Assembly: GCF_002090175.1 (NCBI RefSeq)
Contig: NZ_BBRN01000004.1
Span: 310,001-374,000, forward strand
DNA length: 64,000 nucleotides
Direction of reading: 5' to 3'
Origin: Demequina sp. NBRC 110057
Lineage (GTDB): Bacteria > Actinomycetota > Actinomycetes > Actinomycetales > Demequinaceae
Shown one piece after another: positions 54,895 through 63,892 of this stretch. The position numbers and the translations under genes are program-made. Positions within the stretch are counted from its first letter, which is position 1, and every line of letters starts with the position of its first letter. The notes below the pieces were generated by a model that saw nothing but the letters and a program-made list of their open reading frames with translations, made no database searches and had not been told where the DNA came from.

Positions 54895-55796
54895 TTCACT
54901 GCTCCTGCCGTAATGCCTCGGGTCAGCGTGCGCTGGAAGATGAGGAAGAAGATGATGGTGGGGATGATGCTGATGAGCGTGCCGGCCACGAGGGTCGTGG
55001 TGTCGGTCTGTCGCTCGCCGTTCAGCTGCTCAAGGACCAGCGGCACCGTGAGCGAGTCGGGGGAGTTCAGGAACGCCAGGGGCAGCAGGAACTCGTTCCA
55101 CGTCCAGATGAAGAAGAACACCATCAGCACGCTCAGCGTGGGCTTGATGATGGGCACGATGACCGATCGCAGCGAGCGCCAGCGGGTGGCGCCGTCCATG
55201 GCCGCGGCCTCCAAGATCTCCTTGGGGAACGTTCCCAACAGACTGGACAGCAGGTAGGTGCCGAAGGCCGCCTGGATGACGGTGAACGTGATGATGACGG
55301 ACCACGGGTTGGACAGCAGCCCGAGGTCGTCGTACAGCTGGAACAGCGGGTCGAACAGCATCTCCTGAGGCACCAGGTTGGCCATCAGGAAGAGCAGCAC
55401 AATCCAGGTGCGGCCCTTGACGCGGCCGATGCCGATCGCGAACGAGTTCAGCACCGACAGGATCACGGCGAACACGGCCACGAGCGTCGAGATGAAGATC
55501 GAGTTCCACAGTGCGCGCGGGAAATTCTGCTCCTCCCAGAAGGTCTGGATGCCGGTGAAGTCCAGGGACTCGGGGAAGTCCAGCGGCGACGAGTTCGCGT
55601 AGTCCGCGGGCGACTTGAAGGCGTTCATGAGCAGGAGCAGCACCGGGAAGATGATGACGAGTGCTCCCACGACGGCGAGGATCATCAGGATCCACTCCGC
55701 CGGCGTGCGGGGGCGAGCCTTGTTGCGGCTCGTGGGGTCGGCGCTTGCCTTGCGGCGAGGCTTGCGGTCGGCCGATGCCTGGGCGAGGTCGGTCAT
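54891..55796 (-). CDS. ABC sugar transporter permease (MalG type)
   Basis: 301 residues, six membrane segments, first near residue 35-55 (WILMILAVVGALVIIFPVLLLLMNAF). The permease motif EAAAMDGATRWRSLRSVIVPIIKPTL (EAA loop) contacts the ATPase. C-terminal FNxERT-like end QRTLTRGITAGAVK is typical of MalG-like proteins. It forms the channel with the upstream MalF-type protein. The stop overlaps the GH31 start; one base separates it from the other permease. Confidence 0.93.
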   Translation of the reverse strand: MTDLAQASADRKPRRKASADPTSRNKARPRTPAEWILMILAVVGALVIIFPVLLLLMNAFKSPADYANSSPLDFPESLDFTGIQTFWEEQNFPRALWNSIFISTLVAVFAVILSVLNSFAIGIGRVKGRTWIVLLFLMANLVPQEMLFDPLFQLYDDLGLLSNPWSVIITFTVIQAAFGTYLLSSLLGTFPKEILEAAAMDGATRWRSLRSVIVPIIKPTLSVLMVFFFIWTWNEFLLPLAFLNSPDSLTVPLVLEQLNGERQTDTTTLVAGTLISIIPTIIFFLIFQRTLTRGITAGAVK

Positions 55797-55797
55797 G

Positions 55798-56763
55798 TCA
55801 GGCGTCCTTTCGCTCGGCGCGGTTTTGCACGCGGATGAAGATGACGGCGACGATGAACACGACGACCGTGACGGCGGTGGCGATGGTCGCGGCGTAGCCC
55901 TTGTCCTGGCCGTTGATGAACTCGTTGTAGGCGTAGAACGACGGCACGTAGGTGGACTTGTTGGGGCCGCCCTGGGTCAGGATGAAGACCGGGGCGAACA
56001 CCTTCAGGGCAGCGATCGTGGTCGTGAGGGACACCACGAAGACCTCGGGACGAATCATCGGCAGGGTGATGGCGCGGAAGCGCTCAAACCAGTTGGCGCC
56101 GTCGAGTTCGCTGGCCTCGTACAGTTCGGGGTCGACGCGCTGCAGGGCGGCCATGAAGATCACGATGGGGTAGCCGATCTGGATCCAGATCATGAGCACC
56201 ATGACCGATGCCATGGCGGTGCCGTACGAGCCGCCCAGCCAGTTGATGGTGACGTCGTCGCCAGTGATTGCGCTGAGGAACTGGTTGACCACGCCATCGG
56301 AGTTGGGCTTGAGCAGCCAGCCGAACAGCACGCCGGCGACGGCGATGGGGAGGATCTGCGGGATGTAGTACGTGGCGCGCAGGAAGCTCGAGAGCTTGCC
56401 GCCGAAGCGGCGGCCCACCACGTCGAAGAGCAGCGCGGCGATCACGAGGCCCAGCAGGGTGGGCACGATCACCATCGCGATGATGACCAGGAAGATGTTC
56501 TGGAAGGACTGCAGGAACTCGTGGTCCTGGAACAGGGCGGTCCAGTTGTCGAGGCCGGCGAACTGCTCCTCGGCGCGGCCCCCGCGCCAGTGGAAGAAAC
56601 TCAGCCGCACGTTGCGCACGATGGGGTAGAAGATGATCGCGGCCATGAGGAGCAGGCCGGGAATGAAGTAGAGCCAGTAGCCCCACTTGTGGCCGCCGCG
56701 CTGGGGGATGCGCGCGGCATCGGCCGGGCTGGTGGAGCGCCGCCGGGTGGGTGTCGTCGTCAT
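55798..56763 (-). CDS. ABC sugar transporter permease (MalF type)
   Basis: 321 residues, six membrane segments after an N-terminal tail rich in Arg. The EAA motif is ELYEASELDGANWFERFRAITLPMIRPE. It pairs with the MalG-type protein as the transmembrane part of a carbohydrate-uptake-1 ABC importer. No ATPase is encoded in the operon; in many actinobacteria a shared MsiK-type ATPase serves several such importers (inference). It lies 61 bases after the binding-protein gene. Confidence 0.93.
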   Translation of the reverse strand: MTTTPTRRRSTSPADAARIPQRGGHKWGYWLYFIPGLLLMAAIIFYPIVRNVRLSFFHWRGGRAEEQFAGLDNWTALFQDHEFLQSFQNIFLVIIAMVIVPTLLGLVIAALLFDVVGRRFGGKLSSFLRATYYIPQILPIAVAGVLFGWLLKPNSDGVVNQFLSAITGDDVTINWLGGSYGTAMASVMVLMIWIQIGYPIVIFMAALQRVDPELYEASELDGANWFERFRAITLPMIRPEVFVVSLTTTIAALKVFAPVFILTQGGPNKSTYVPSFYAYNEFINGQDKGYAATIATAVTVVVFIVAVIFIRVQNRAERKDA

Positions 56764-56824
56764 GGTGTCATTCCTCTCGGGCGCGGCCCGGGCAGGGCCC
56801 GGGCCGCGCCGGTGAGCGGGTCGG

Positions 56825-58141
56825 TCAGCGCAGGTCCGCGGCGTACGACTCGTAGTACTCCTCGAGCTGTGCCTCGGCGCTCGCGACGTCGTAGTCGCCG
56901 TTCACGAGGCCCTGCAGCACGGCGTTGAGGTCGCCGTAGAAGTCGGGCGTGGGCCAGTCGGGGTAGAAGGCGAGTCCGTCGCGGTCGTTGACCTCGTTGA
57001 ACAGGCCGATCAGCTGCTGGGCGTCCGGGTCGGTGATGTCATCGGTGTTGGCCGCGACCGGGAGGCCGCCGGACTCGCCGAGCAGCGCCTGCACCTCGGG
57101 GCGCATGGTGACGTCGATGAAGATCCGCGCGAGGTCGGGCTCCTGCGACTCGACGGGAACCACCCACATGTTGCCGCCGGATCCGGGCGTGAGGGTGGTG
57201 TCGGGCCAGTTGGTGGTGCCGAGCTCGAAGTCGGTGATGTCCGACAGGAAGCGGCCGTACCACCAGGAGCCGGAGTAGAACATGGGGGTCTCGCCGTTGA
57301 TGAACTGCAGACCCGCGTCCTCGGCGGTCATGCCCGTGATGGCGGTGTCGAGGTAGCCCGACTCGACCCAGTCCGCGATGGTCTGCGTGGCGTAGGTGAT
57401 CTCCTCGCCGGTCCAGTCCACGGGCTCCGTGTACAGCTGGTAGGCGTCGACGAAGTCGCGGTCGGCCTTGCTCAGCGCCAGCTGGTACCACAGCTGGCCC
57501 AGGGGGTACTCCTGTGCCGACTCGGCGAACGGGGTGATGCCCTGGTCGGCGAAGGTGGCGGCGGCGGCCTCGATGTCGGCCATCGAGGTGGGCTCCTCGA
57601 GCCCGGCCTCCGCGAACATGTCCTTGTTGTAGTAGAGGAACACGAACTCGCCGTAGTTGGGAACGCCGTAGTAGCTGCCCGAGCCCATGACGCCGTTCTC
57701 GTCGTACTGCGCGGTCGTGGCGACCGAGTCGGACAGTGCGTCGGACCAGCCGTACTCCTCGTAGGCGTCGTCGAGGTTCTGGATGACGCCGATGGCGGCG
57801 AGCTGGCCCGCGGTGGCGTTCCCCTTGTTGTACTCGGACACGTCGGGGGCGTCGCCGGAGTCGAAGAGCTGCTCGGCCGAGGTGCGAAGGTCCTCGAAGG
57901 CGGTGGTCTCGAGGTTGACCTCGGCGCCGGTCTCCTCCTCGAAGATCTCGATGGCCTTGTCCCACGCGATGCCCATTGCGGAGTCGGCGCCCTCGTAGTG
58001 GAGGACGTTGAGGGTGTGGCCGGACCAGTCGCCGTCCTCGGGGACGTCGCCGCCCCCGTCGCCTCCGGAGGAGCACGCCGTGAGGGCGATGAGTGCGCCG
58101 GCTGCGCCCAGCGCGCCGGTGTAGCGGATACGGGTATTCAT
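56825..58141 (-). CDS. ABC sugar-binding lipoprotein
   Basis: 438 residues. An N-terminal lipoprotein signal ends at the lipobox LTAC-SS (Cys at residue 23) after MNTRIRYTGALGAAGALIA. The rest is a family 1 extracellular solute-binding protein (HTLNVLHYEGADSAMGIAWDKAIEIFEEETG; then AEAGLEEPTSMADIEAAAATFADQGITPFAE). It captures an oligosaccharide, most likely an alpha-xyloside given the GH31 gene in the operon. AAGGAGGT precedes the ATG. A palindromic operator lies 47-66 bases upstream. Aromatic residues WYQLALSK and SGSWWYGRF may line the sugar site. Confidence 0.93.
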   Translation of the reverse strand: MNTRIRYTGALGAAGALIALTACSSGGDGGGDVPEDGDWSGHTLNVLHYEGADSAMGIAWDKAIEIFEEETGAEVNLETTAFEDLRTSAEQLFDSGDAPDVSEYNKGNATAGQLAAIGVIQNLDDAYEEYGWSDALSDSVATTAQYDENGVMGSGSYYGVPNYGEFVFLYYNKDMFAEAGLEEPTSMADIEAAAATFADQGITPFAESAQEYPLGQLWYQLALSKADRDFVDAYQLYTEPVDWTGEEITYATQTIADWVESGYLDTAITGMTAEDAGLQFINGETPMFYSGSWWYGRFLSDITDFELGTTNWPDTTLTPGSGGNMWVVPVESQEPDLARIFIDVTMRPEVQALLGESGGLPVAANTDDITDPDAQQLIGLFNEVNDRDGLAFYPDWPTPDFYGDLNAVLQGLVNGDYDVASAEAQLEEYYESYAADLR

Positions 58142-58187
58142 GCGGGTTCTACCTCCTTGTAGTGGCCGCGGGGGCCGGGTGCGATGT

Positions 58188-58207
58188 CTTTCGAAGCGCT
58201 TCGAAAG
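58188..58207. promoter_or_regulatory. LacI operator before the xyloside operon
   Basis: A perfect 20-bp palindrome, CTTTCGAAGC followed by GCTTCGAAAG. It lies between the LacI gene stop and the binding-protein gene, and shares the 16-base core TTCGAAGCGCTTCGAA with 59295-59310. Confidence 0.9.
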
Positions 58208-58242
58208 TGGGGTGGGCAAGAGTGAGGGCGCCGGCGGCGGCC

Positions 58243-59265
58243 TCACACCTCTGAGGGCCGAGTTGTCGCGTGGACCACAGAGCCGCGAGTGATGTAGGTC
58301 GGCGGGAGCAGGGTCGTCTCGGGCGCGACGAACCCGTCGTCGATGATGCGCGCGAGGAGGTCGACGGCGGCAGAGCACGAGGCGCTGGCGTCGAGCGGGA
58401 TGGTGTCGAAGGGAACGGTGAAGCGGGCAGTAGAGAAGGTGACGCCTGCGGCGATGACGCTGACGTCGCCCGGCACTGTGCGGCCGTGCTCGACGAGCGC
58501 GGCGGTGACGGATGACGCCACCTCGGCTGTCGTGTTGAGCACGAGCCCGTCGAGATCGGGCTGGGCCTCCAGGAGCGCGGCGACGGCCTCGTGCGCCCGG
58601 TGAAACTCGGGGTGCGCCACGGGTGCCTCCAGCCCCACCTCCCGCGCGTGGTCCACGAAGCCCTCGCGGAACCTCAGCGGAAAGTTGGACTCGCGGCGCA
58701 TCGTCTCCAGCGGGTGCGACACGAGGCCGATGTTGCGGCGTCCGGCCACGAGCAGCGCGTCGATGGCGTCGCGCGCCGCCGCGGCGAAGTCGAGGTCCAC
58801 GCACACGAGGCCGGTGGTGTCGGCCGGAATGCCGATGAATACCGTGGGGCAGGCGATGTCGCGCGCGAGCTGGGCACGCTCGTCGTGCGCGTCGACGTCG
58901 AGGACGACGATGCCGTCGGCGAGCGCCGTGCCGGCCGAGCGGCGCATGCCCTCGCTCGCGTCGGTGTCGACGAGCAGGAGGGTGTCGTAGTCGTGAAGGC
59001 GCGCGGCCTTCGTCACCTCCATGGCAAACACCATGTGCGCGCTGTGATCGGTGTCGGGGTGGAGCGGGGCGGTGACAGCGAGGATGTGGGAGCGGTTGGC
59101 GGCGAGCATGCGGGCCGAGGCGTGGGGGAGATACCCCAGGGCGGCGGCGGCGGCGAGCACTCGCTCGCGCGTCTCGGCCTTCAGCGATCGCTTGCCGGAG
59201 AGTGCATAGGACACGGTCGAGATGCTGACGCCCGCCTCGCGGGCGACATCCTGAATCGTGGCCAT
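58243..59265 (-). CDS. LacI family transcriptional regulator of the xyloside operon
   Basis: 340 residues. DNA-binding domain TIQDVAREAGVSISTVSYALSGKRSLKAETRERVLAAAAALGYLPHASARMLAANRS, then a sugar-sensing domain (AVTAPLHPDTDHSAHMVFAMEV). The start MATIQDVAREAG has GGAG upstream. Two copies of one palindromic operator, one before its own gene and one before the transporter operon, indicate autorepression plus control of the operon. The inducer is probably a xylose-containing sugar; this is inference. Confidence 0.93.
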   Translation of the reverse strand: MATIQDVAREAGVSISTVSYALSGKRSLKAETRERVLAAAAALGYLPHASARMLAANRSHILAVTAPLHPDTDHSAHMVFAMEVTKAARLHDYDTLLLVDTDASEGMRRSAGTALADGIVVLDVDAHDERAQLARDIACPTVFIGIPADTTGLVCVDLDFAAAARDAIDALLVAGRRNIGLVSHPLETMRRESNFPLRFREGFVDHAREVGLEAPVAHPEFHRAHEAVAALLEAQPDLDGLVLNTTAEVASSVTAALVEHGRTVPGDVSVIAAGVTFSTARFTVPFDTIPLDASASCSAAVDLLARIIDDGFVAPETTLLPPTYITRGSVVHATTRPSEV

Positions 59266-59294
59266 CGTGACTCCGTCGTCTGATCGTGCTGCAT

Positions 59295-59310
59295 TTCGAA
59301 GCGCTTCGAA
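59295..59310. promoter_or_regulatory. LacI operator before the regulator gene
   Basis: TTCGAAGCGCTTCGAA, a perfect 16-bp palindrome identical to the core of the site at 58188-58207. It lies 30 bases upstream of the LacI start codon, which fits autoregulation. Confidence 0.88.
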
Positions 59311-59414
59311 GAGCGCGTCCCGACGACCATAAGTTGCCTGCGACAACTTAGCAAGGGGGGTAGCGATGATTTACCGTTTTGTGACCTTGGCGCCGGTACA
59401 CACCCCGGACGGCA

Positions 59415-59449
59415 GAGGGCCCCGCAACCATCGTGGTCGCGGGGCCCTC
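59415..59449 (-). terminator. Terminator of the aldo/keto reductase gene
   Basis: A 16-base arm with one mismatch (GAGGGCCCCGCAACCA against TGGTCGCGGGGCCCTC) around a TCG loop, 20 bases after the stop codon. Confidence 0.8.
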
Positions 59450-59468
59450 CGCCATGCCTGTGGTCGGT

Positions 59469-60479
59469 TTAGCGGCCGGGCTTGGGGTTGGTCTCGACGG
59501 TCTTGCCCGGGTCGCGCTCCACGATGTCGCCGAGCGCCTCGTCGATCCTGGCCATCGCCTCGGCGGGGATCTCGACGCCGGACGCCTTCGCGTTCTCGTA
59601 GACCTGCTCCGGTCGGGAGGCGCCGATGATCGCCGCAGACACGTTGGGGTTCTGCAGCACCCACGCCAGCGCGAGCTGCGCCATGGTGAGGTCGAGCTCT
59701 TCGGCGACGGGCGCGAGCGCCTGCACCCGCGTGAGGACGTCGTCGTTCATGAACCGCTGAATCATGTTCGCGCCGCCCTTCTCGTCGGTGGCGCGCGAGC
59801 CGGCGGGCGGCTCCTGGCCGGGCTTGTACTTGCCGGTCAGCACGCCCTGGGCGACGGGGGACCACACGATCTGCCCCAGGCCGGCCTCGACCGAGGCGGG
59901 GATCACCTCGTCCTCAATGACGCGCCACAGCATCGAGTACTGGGGCTGCGAGGACACGAGCGGGATGCGCAGCTCGCGGGCGAGGGCGGCGGCCTCGCGA
60001 ATCTGGCTCGCCGTCCACTCGGAAACGCCGATGTAGTGCGCCTTTCCCGCATGGACCACGTCGGCGAAGGCGGACATGGTCTCCTCGAGCGGCGTGTCGT
60101 GGTCGTAGCGGTGTGCCTGGTAGACGTCCACGTAGTCGGTCTTGAGGCGGCGCAGCGAGCCGTTGATGGACTCGAGGATGTGCTTGCGCGACAGCCCCAT
60201 GTCGTTGGCACCCTTGGGCCCGGTGGGCCAGTAAACCTTGGTGAAGATCTCCAGGCTCTCGCGGCGCTCGCCGGCGAGGATCTCGCCCAGCACCGTCTCC
60301 GCGGCGGTGTTGGCATAGACGTCGGCAGTGTCAAACGAGGTGATGCCCACGTCGAGTGCCGCCTTGACGCAGGCAGCCGCCTGCTCGTTCTCGACCTGCG
60401 AGCCGTGGGTGAGCCAGTTGCCGTAGACGAGTTCGGTGATCTTCAGTCCTGAGTTGCCCAGGTAGCGGTAGTTGACCAT
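59469..60479 (-). CDS. Aldo/keto reductase (KCNAB/YghZ-like)
   Basis: 336 residues with the AKR barrel: YRYLGNSGLKITELVYGNWLTHG, catalytic Asp and Tyr in DTADVYANTAAE, Lys in IFTKVYWP, His in VYQAHRYDHDTPLEET, and the NADPH-binding GASRPEQVYENAKASGVE. It groups with the Kv-beta-like AKR6/AKR14 branch, which reduces reactive aldehydes such as methylglyoxal. TAGGGT ends six bases before the ATG, a leaderless layout. It is not clearly part of the xyloside operon: a terminator and the LacI promoter region lie between. Confidence 0.92.
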   Translation of the reverse strand: MVNYRYLGNSGLKITELVYGNWLTHGSQVENEQAAACVKAALDVGITSFDTADVYANTAAETVLGEILAGERRESLEIFTKVYWPTGPKGANDMGLSRKHILESINGSLRRLKTDYVDVYQAHRYDHDTPLEETMSAFADVVHAGKAHYIGVSEWTASQIREAAALARELRIPLVSSQPQYSMLWRVIEDEVIPASVEAGLGQIVWSPVAQGVLTGKYKPGQEPPAGSRATDEKGGANMIQRFMNDDVLTRVQALAPVAEELDLTMAQLALAWVLQNPNVSAAIIGASRPEQVYENAKASGVEIPAEAMARIDEALGDIVERDPGKTVETNPKPGR

Positions 60480-60497
60480 GCCGTCACCCTAACGCGG

Positions 60498-60535
60498 CGA
60501 TGGCCCGCCGCCCCGGGTGGGGCGACGGGCCATCG
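60498..60535. terminator. Terminator hairpin
   Basis: CGATGGCCCGCCGCCCC, loop GGGT, GGGGCGACGGGCCATCG: 17-bp stem with one G-T pair, after the DUF3043 gene on its strand. Confidence 0.85.
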
Positions 60536-60553
60536 GCCATGAAAGACGGCGCG

Positions 60554-61147
60554 TCAGACGGGGAACTCGCCGCGTGCCACCTTGGGGCGGGGAACGCGGA
60601 AGCGGCGCATGTTGAGCGCGCGCGAGATGACGTAGAAAGTCCAGCCGCGGGGCATCCGCGAGGCGCCGAACTTCTCGATGAAGCGCTTCTTCATGCGGCG
60701 CACCATGACGAACGTCTCAACGGCTGCGGCGAGCACGAGGACGTAGAAGATGAGCACCATGAGGCCGCCCAGGGCGCCGAACTGGCCCATGAACAGCGAC
60801 AGGATCACGAAGATGATCGCGACGGGGAGCAGGAACTCGCCCATCGACCAGCGCGCGTCCACGTAGTCGCGCAGCCAGCGACGCTCGGGGCCCCGGTGCT
60901 CGAGCGGCATGTTGCGCTCGTCGCCCTCGCGCATCGCCTGGTACTCCTTGTCGCGCTGGACCCGCATCTTCTCGCGGTCGGCCTTCTTGGCCGCCTTGGG
61001 GTCGTCGAACAGCGTGCGACGGTTCGCGGCCTCCTGGTCCTTGCGCTTGGGGGTGGGGCGGCCCTTCTTGTCGGAGGGCGCGGCGATCGTCGAGTCGTCA
61101 GCGGGGACCTCGACGGTGGAGTCGTCGCTGGGGGTCTTGTCAGTCAT
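60554..61147 (-). CDS. DUF3043 family membrane protein
   Basis: 197 residues. A charged cytosolic N-terminal region (KKGRPTPKRKDQEAANRRTLFDDPKAAKKADREKMRVQRDKEYQAMREGDERNMPLEHRGPERRWLRDYVDARWSMGEFLLPV in outline) leads to two membrane segments (about 106-125 and 128-149) and a C-terminal basic part. It matches the actinobacterial DUF3043 family; no function is established. It lies 34 bases after nadA on the same strand and may be co-transcribed. Confidence 0.9.
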   Translation of the reverse strand: MTDKTPSDDSTVEVPADDSTIAAPSDKKGRPTPKRKDQEAANRRTLFDDPKAAKKADREKMRVQRDKEYQAMREGDERNMPLEHRGPERRWLRDYVDARWSMGEFLLPVAIIFVILSLFMGQFGALGGLMVLIFYVLVLAAAVETFVMVRRMKKRFIEKFGASRMPRGWTFYVISRALNMRRFRVPRPKVARGEFPV

Positions 61148-61181
61148 GGGTTCCTTGCAGGCGGCCGATGCGGGCGCCGGG

Positions 61182-62387
61182 TCAGTTCTTGGGTGCGGTG
61201 ATGCCGGGCAGCGCCAGCATCTGGTCGAGGGCCACCTTGGCCTCGGCCTGGGTCTGGGGGTCGACGACGATGCGGTTGGGCACCTCGCCAGCGACGAGCG
61301 ACTCGAGAGCCCACACGAGGTGGGGAAGGTCGATGCGGTTCATCGTCGAGCAGAAGCACACCGTGTCCTCGAGGAAGTGGATCTCCTTGTCGGTGTGCTG
61401 ATTAGCGAGCCTACGCACCAGGTTGAGCTCGGTGCCGATGACCCACGTGGACCCGGGCTCGGCCGCGTCGAGCGCCTGGATGATGTACTCGGTGGAGCCC
61501 ACGTAGTCGGCGGCACGGACCACGTCGTTGGTGCACTCGGGGTGCACGATCACGTTGATGCCTGGCACCTTGGCGCGGGCGCTGTCCACGTTCTCCTTGC
61601 GGAAGCGTCCGTGGACCGAGCAGTGGCCGCGCCACAGGATGATGCGCGCCGCCTCCAACTGCTCGCGGGTGTTGCCGCCGAGCGGCTTGCGCGGGTCGTA
61701 GACCACGCAGTCGTCAAGGCTGTAGCCGAGCTTCTCGACGGCGGTGTTGCGGCCAAGGTGCTGGTCGGGAAGGAACAGCACCTTGCCGTCGCCGTCCACG
61801 CCGCCCACCTGGTCGTAGGCCCAGCGCAGCGCGACCTCGGCGTTGGACGAGGTGCACACCACGCCGGAGTTGCGGCCGCAGAATGCCTTGATCGCGGCGG
61901 TCGAGTTCATGTAGGTGACCGGCACGGTGCGGTCGGCGATGCCGGCCTCGCGCAGCTGGTCCCACGCGTCCTCGACCTGGTTGATGTTCGCCATGTCGGC
62001 CATCGAGCAGCCCGCGGCCATGTCGGGAAGCACCACCTGCTGCTCGTCCGAGGTGAGGATGTCGGCTGACTCCGCCATGAAGTGGACGCCGCAGAACACG
62101 ATGTACTCGGCCTCGGGCCTGGCGGCCGCCTCGCGGGCGAGCTTGAAGGAGTCGCCGGTCACGTCGGCGAACTGGATCACCTCGTCACGCTGATAGTGGT
62201 GACCGAGGATGAAGACGCGGTCGCCCAGCGCCTCCTTTGCGGCGCGTGCGCGCGCGACGAGGTCGGGGTCCGAGGCGGATGGGAGGTCACCGGGGCAGTC
62301 GACGCCACGCTCCGAGAGCGGGTCGCGGCGGTTGCCCAGGAGCAGGAGCGCCGGAGACTGAGTGGGCTCGGAGAACGTCGTGCTCAT
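61182..62387 (-). CDS. nadA: Quinolinate synthase A
   Basis: 401 residues, the longer actinobacterial form. A 4Fe-4S enzyme that joins iminoaspartate and dihydroxyacetone phosphate to quinolinate. The cluster Cys are in FCGVHFMAESADIL, the HPECTNDV region and DTVCFCSTM; GHHYQRDEVIQFADVTGDSF is the N-terminal signature. The start MSTTFSEPTQ is supported by CACAAT ending six bases upstream. No nadB or nadC is in the window. Divergent from the glycerate-kinase-like gene by 40 bases. Confidence 0.95.
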   Translation of the reverse strand: MSTTFSEPTQSPALLLLGNRRDPLSERGVDCPGDLPSASDPDLVARARAAKEALGDRVFILGHHYQRDEVIQFADVTGDSFKLAREAAARPEAEYIVFCGVHFMAESADILTSDEQQVVLPDMAAGCSMADMANINQVEDAWDQLREAGIADRTVPVTYMNSTAAIKAFCGRNSGVVCTSSNAEVALRWAYDQVGGVDGDGKVLFLPDQHLGRNTAVEKLGYSLDDCVVYDPRKPLGGNTREQLEAARIILWRGHCSVHGRFRKENVDSARAKVPGINVIVHPECTNDVVRAADYVGSTEYIIQALDAAEPGSTWVIGTELNLVRRLANQHTDKEIHFLEDTVCFCSTMNRIDLPHLVWALESLVAGEVPNRIVVDPQTQAEAKVALDQMLALPGITAPKN

Positions 62388-62427
62388 ACGCACATTGTGG
62401 CACGGTCGCCAGGGCACACTAGAGGCC

Positions 62428-63387
62428 ATGCAGATCCTGGTCCTGACCGAAGACTGGCCCGGCGTTCCGGCGGCGCGCGCGGCGGCGCTGGCCCGCGAAT
62501 CCTGGGCACGGGTAAACCCCGCGGTCGAGGTGACGGCCCTCGCCCTGGGCGGCGGCTCCGCCCGCACGGCCGATGCATGGGAGGGCGAACGCACCGCAGT
62601 CGCCGGGGTCGAGGTGGTGTCGGTCGCGGGCGCGACACTCGTGGCGCCCGCGGAGGGCGCGACAAGGTGGGACCCCGATGCTCTCGGTGGTGCGCTGCGG
62701 CACCTCGCCGCGGCGCATCACGCGGGACCCGTGCTCGTCCCCGTCGGCGACGACGCTCCCGCGGGCGACGCCACCACCCTGTGGGCCGGCGACGTGGTCG
62801 CGATGCGTGAGGCGGTGCGTGGTCTCGATATCCAGGTGCTCATCGCCGCCGACCGACCGCTCGTGGGATTCCATGGCATGTCGAACGCTGTGCGCGACGG
62901 GCGGGAGTCCGATGCGGCACTCGCCGTCGCCGCGCAGGCGCAGGAGGAGAGGTGGAGCGCTGTGGCGCGTGCCACCGATCCCGCCGCGCGCTCCTCACTC
63001 GTCGGCCCGGCCCGGCTGTCCGATGCGCCCGGCACCGGCGCCGCCGGTGGTCTTGCGTATTGCCTCGCCGCCGTCGGCGCGCACCTGACCCAGGCATCGG
63101 CTCGCCTCGCCAGCCTCGCGGGGGCTGACGCGACCGAGGCCGACGTGGTGGTGTCCGTTGGAGGAGAGCTCACGCCCAGGACGCTCGACCACGGCATCGT
63201 CCCCGCCGCGAGCAGGCTGGCAGGCCAGCGCGCCGTGCCGTGCGTCGTGGTCGCGCCCCAGGTGCACGTGGGGCGCCGCGACCTCATGGCGGCCGGCGTG
63301 GTGGGCTCCCACGAGGGTGAGCCGGGCGAGGCAGGGCTGTCGTCGCAACTCGAGCGCGTCGCGCACACGTGGACGCCGGTGCGCTGA
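62428..63387 (+). CDS. Glycerate kinase-like protein (GlxK family), short
   Basis: 319 residues. The C-terminal half matches the type 1 glycerate kinase family: GTGAAGGLAYCLAAVGAHLTQASARLASL and DVVVSVGGELTPRTLDHGIVPAASRLAGQRAVPCVVVAPQ. The N-terminal part (MQILVLTEDWPGVPAARAAAL) is shorter and more divergent than full GlxK (usually about 370-380 residues), so glycerate as substrate is not certain. A -10-like CACACT lies seven bases before the ATG, pointing to a leaderless mRNA. It stands between nadA and erpA. Confidence 0.7.
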   Translation: MQILVLTEDWPGVPAARAAALARESWARVNPAVEVTALALGGGSARTADAWEGERTAVAGVEVVSVAGATLVAPAEGATRWDPDALGGALRHLAAAHHAGPVLVPVGDDAPAGDATTLWAGDVVAMREAVRGLDIQVLIAADRPLVGFHGMSNAVRDGRESDAALAVAAQAQEERWSAVARATDPAARSSLVGPARLSDAPGTGAAGGLAYCLAAVGAHLTQASARLASLAGADATEADVVVSVGGELTPRTLDHGIVPAASRLAGQRAVPCVVVAPQVHVGRRDLMAAGVVGSHEGEPGEAGLSSQLERVAHTWTPVR

Positions 63388-63472
63388 CCCCCACGGCATC
63401 GGCCACGGATAGTGGCGCTTTCAACGATTCGGCGTAGGCTAGTGCGCACCGACAAGAGAGAGGAGGCGGCAT

Positions 63473-63826
63473 ATGACTGACACCGCTGTTGAGGTTCCGA
63501 CTCACGGAGTGGTCATCACCGACGCCGCCGCTGGCAAGGTGAAGAGCCTGCTCAAGCAGGAGGGTCGTGACGACCTCCGTCTGCGCCTTGCGGTGCAGCC
63601 GGGTGGCTGCTCCGGCCTCATCTACCAGCTGTACTTCGACGAGCGCATGCTCGACGGGGACGCGGTCAAGGAGCACGAGGGCGTCGAGGTGGTCGTGGAC
63701 AAGATGTCCGTGCCCTATCTCGATGGCGCGACGATCGACTTCGCGGACACGATCGAGAAGCAGGGCTTCACGATCGACAACCCGAACGCGTCGAGCTCCT
63801 GCGCGTGTGGAGACTCCTTCGCCTGA
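63473..63826 (+). CDS. erpA: Iron-sulfur cluster insertion protein (A-type, HesB/ErpA)
   Basis: 117 residues with the A-type carrier fold. The three cluster Cys are 46 (PGGCSGL) and 110 and 112 (SSCACGDSF). It hands 4Fe-4S clusters to target enzymes; NadA and LipA are both such enzymes in this window. GAGGAGG precedes the ATG and a TAGGCT -10-like box is at 63435-63440. A terminator follows, then a convergent cysteine desulfurase gene. Confidence 0.94.
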   Translation: MTDTAVEVPTHGVVITDAAAGKVKSLLKQEGRDDLRLRLAVQPGGCSGLIYQLYFDERMLDGDAVKEHEGVEVVVDKMSVPYLDGATIDFADTIEKQGFTIDNPNASSSCACGDSFA

Positions 63827-63846
63827 GTCGACGACCGATACTGCGC

Positions 63847-63885
63847 GAACGGGCGGTGCGGGCCTTGCGGCCCCGCCGCCCGTTC
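63847..63885. terminator. Bidirectional terminator
   Basis: GAACGGGCGG and CCGCCCGTTC pair, with further GC pairing inside broken by a bulge, between the convergent erpA and cysteine desulfurase genes. Confidence 0.8.
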
Positions 63886-63892
63886 TGCTGTC

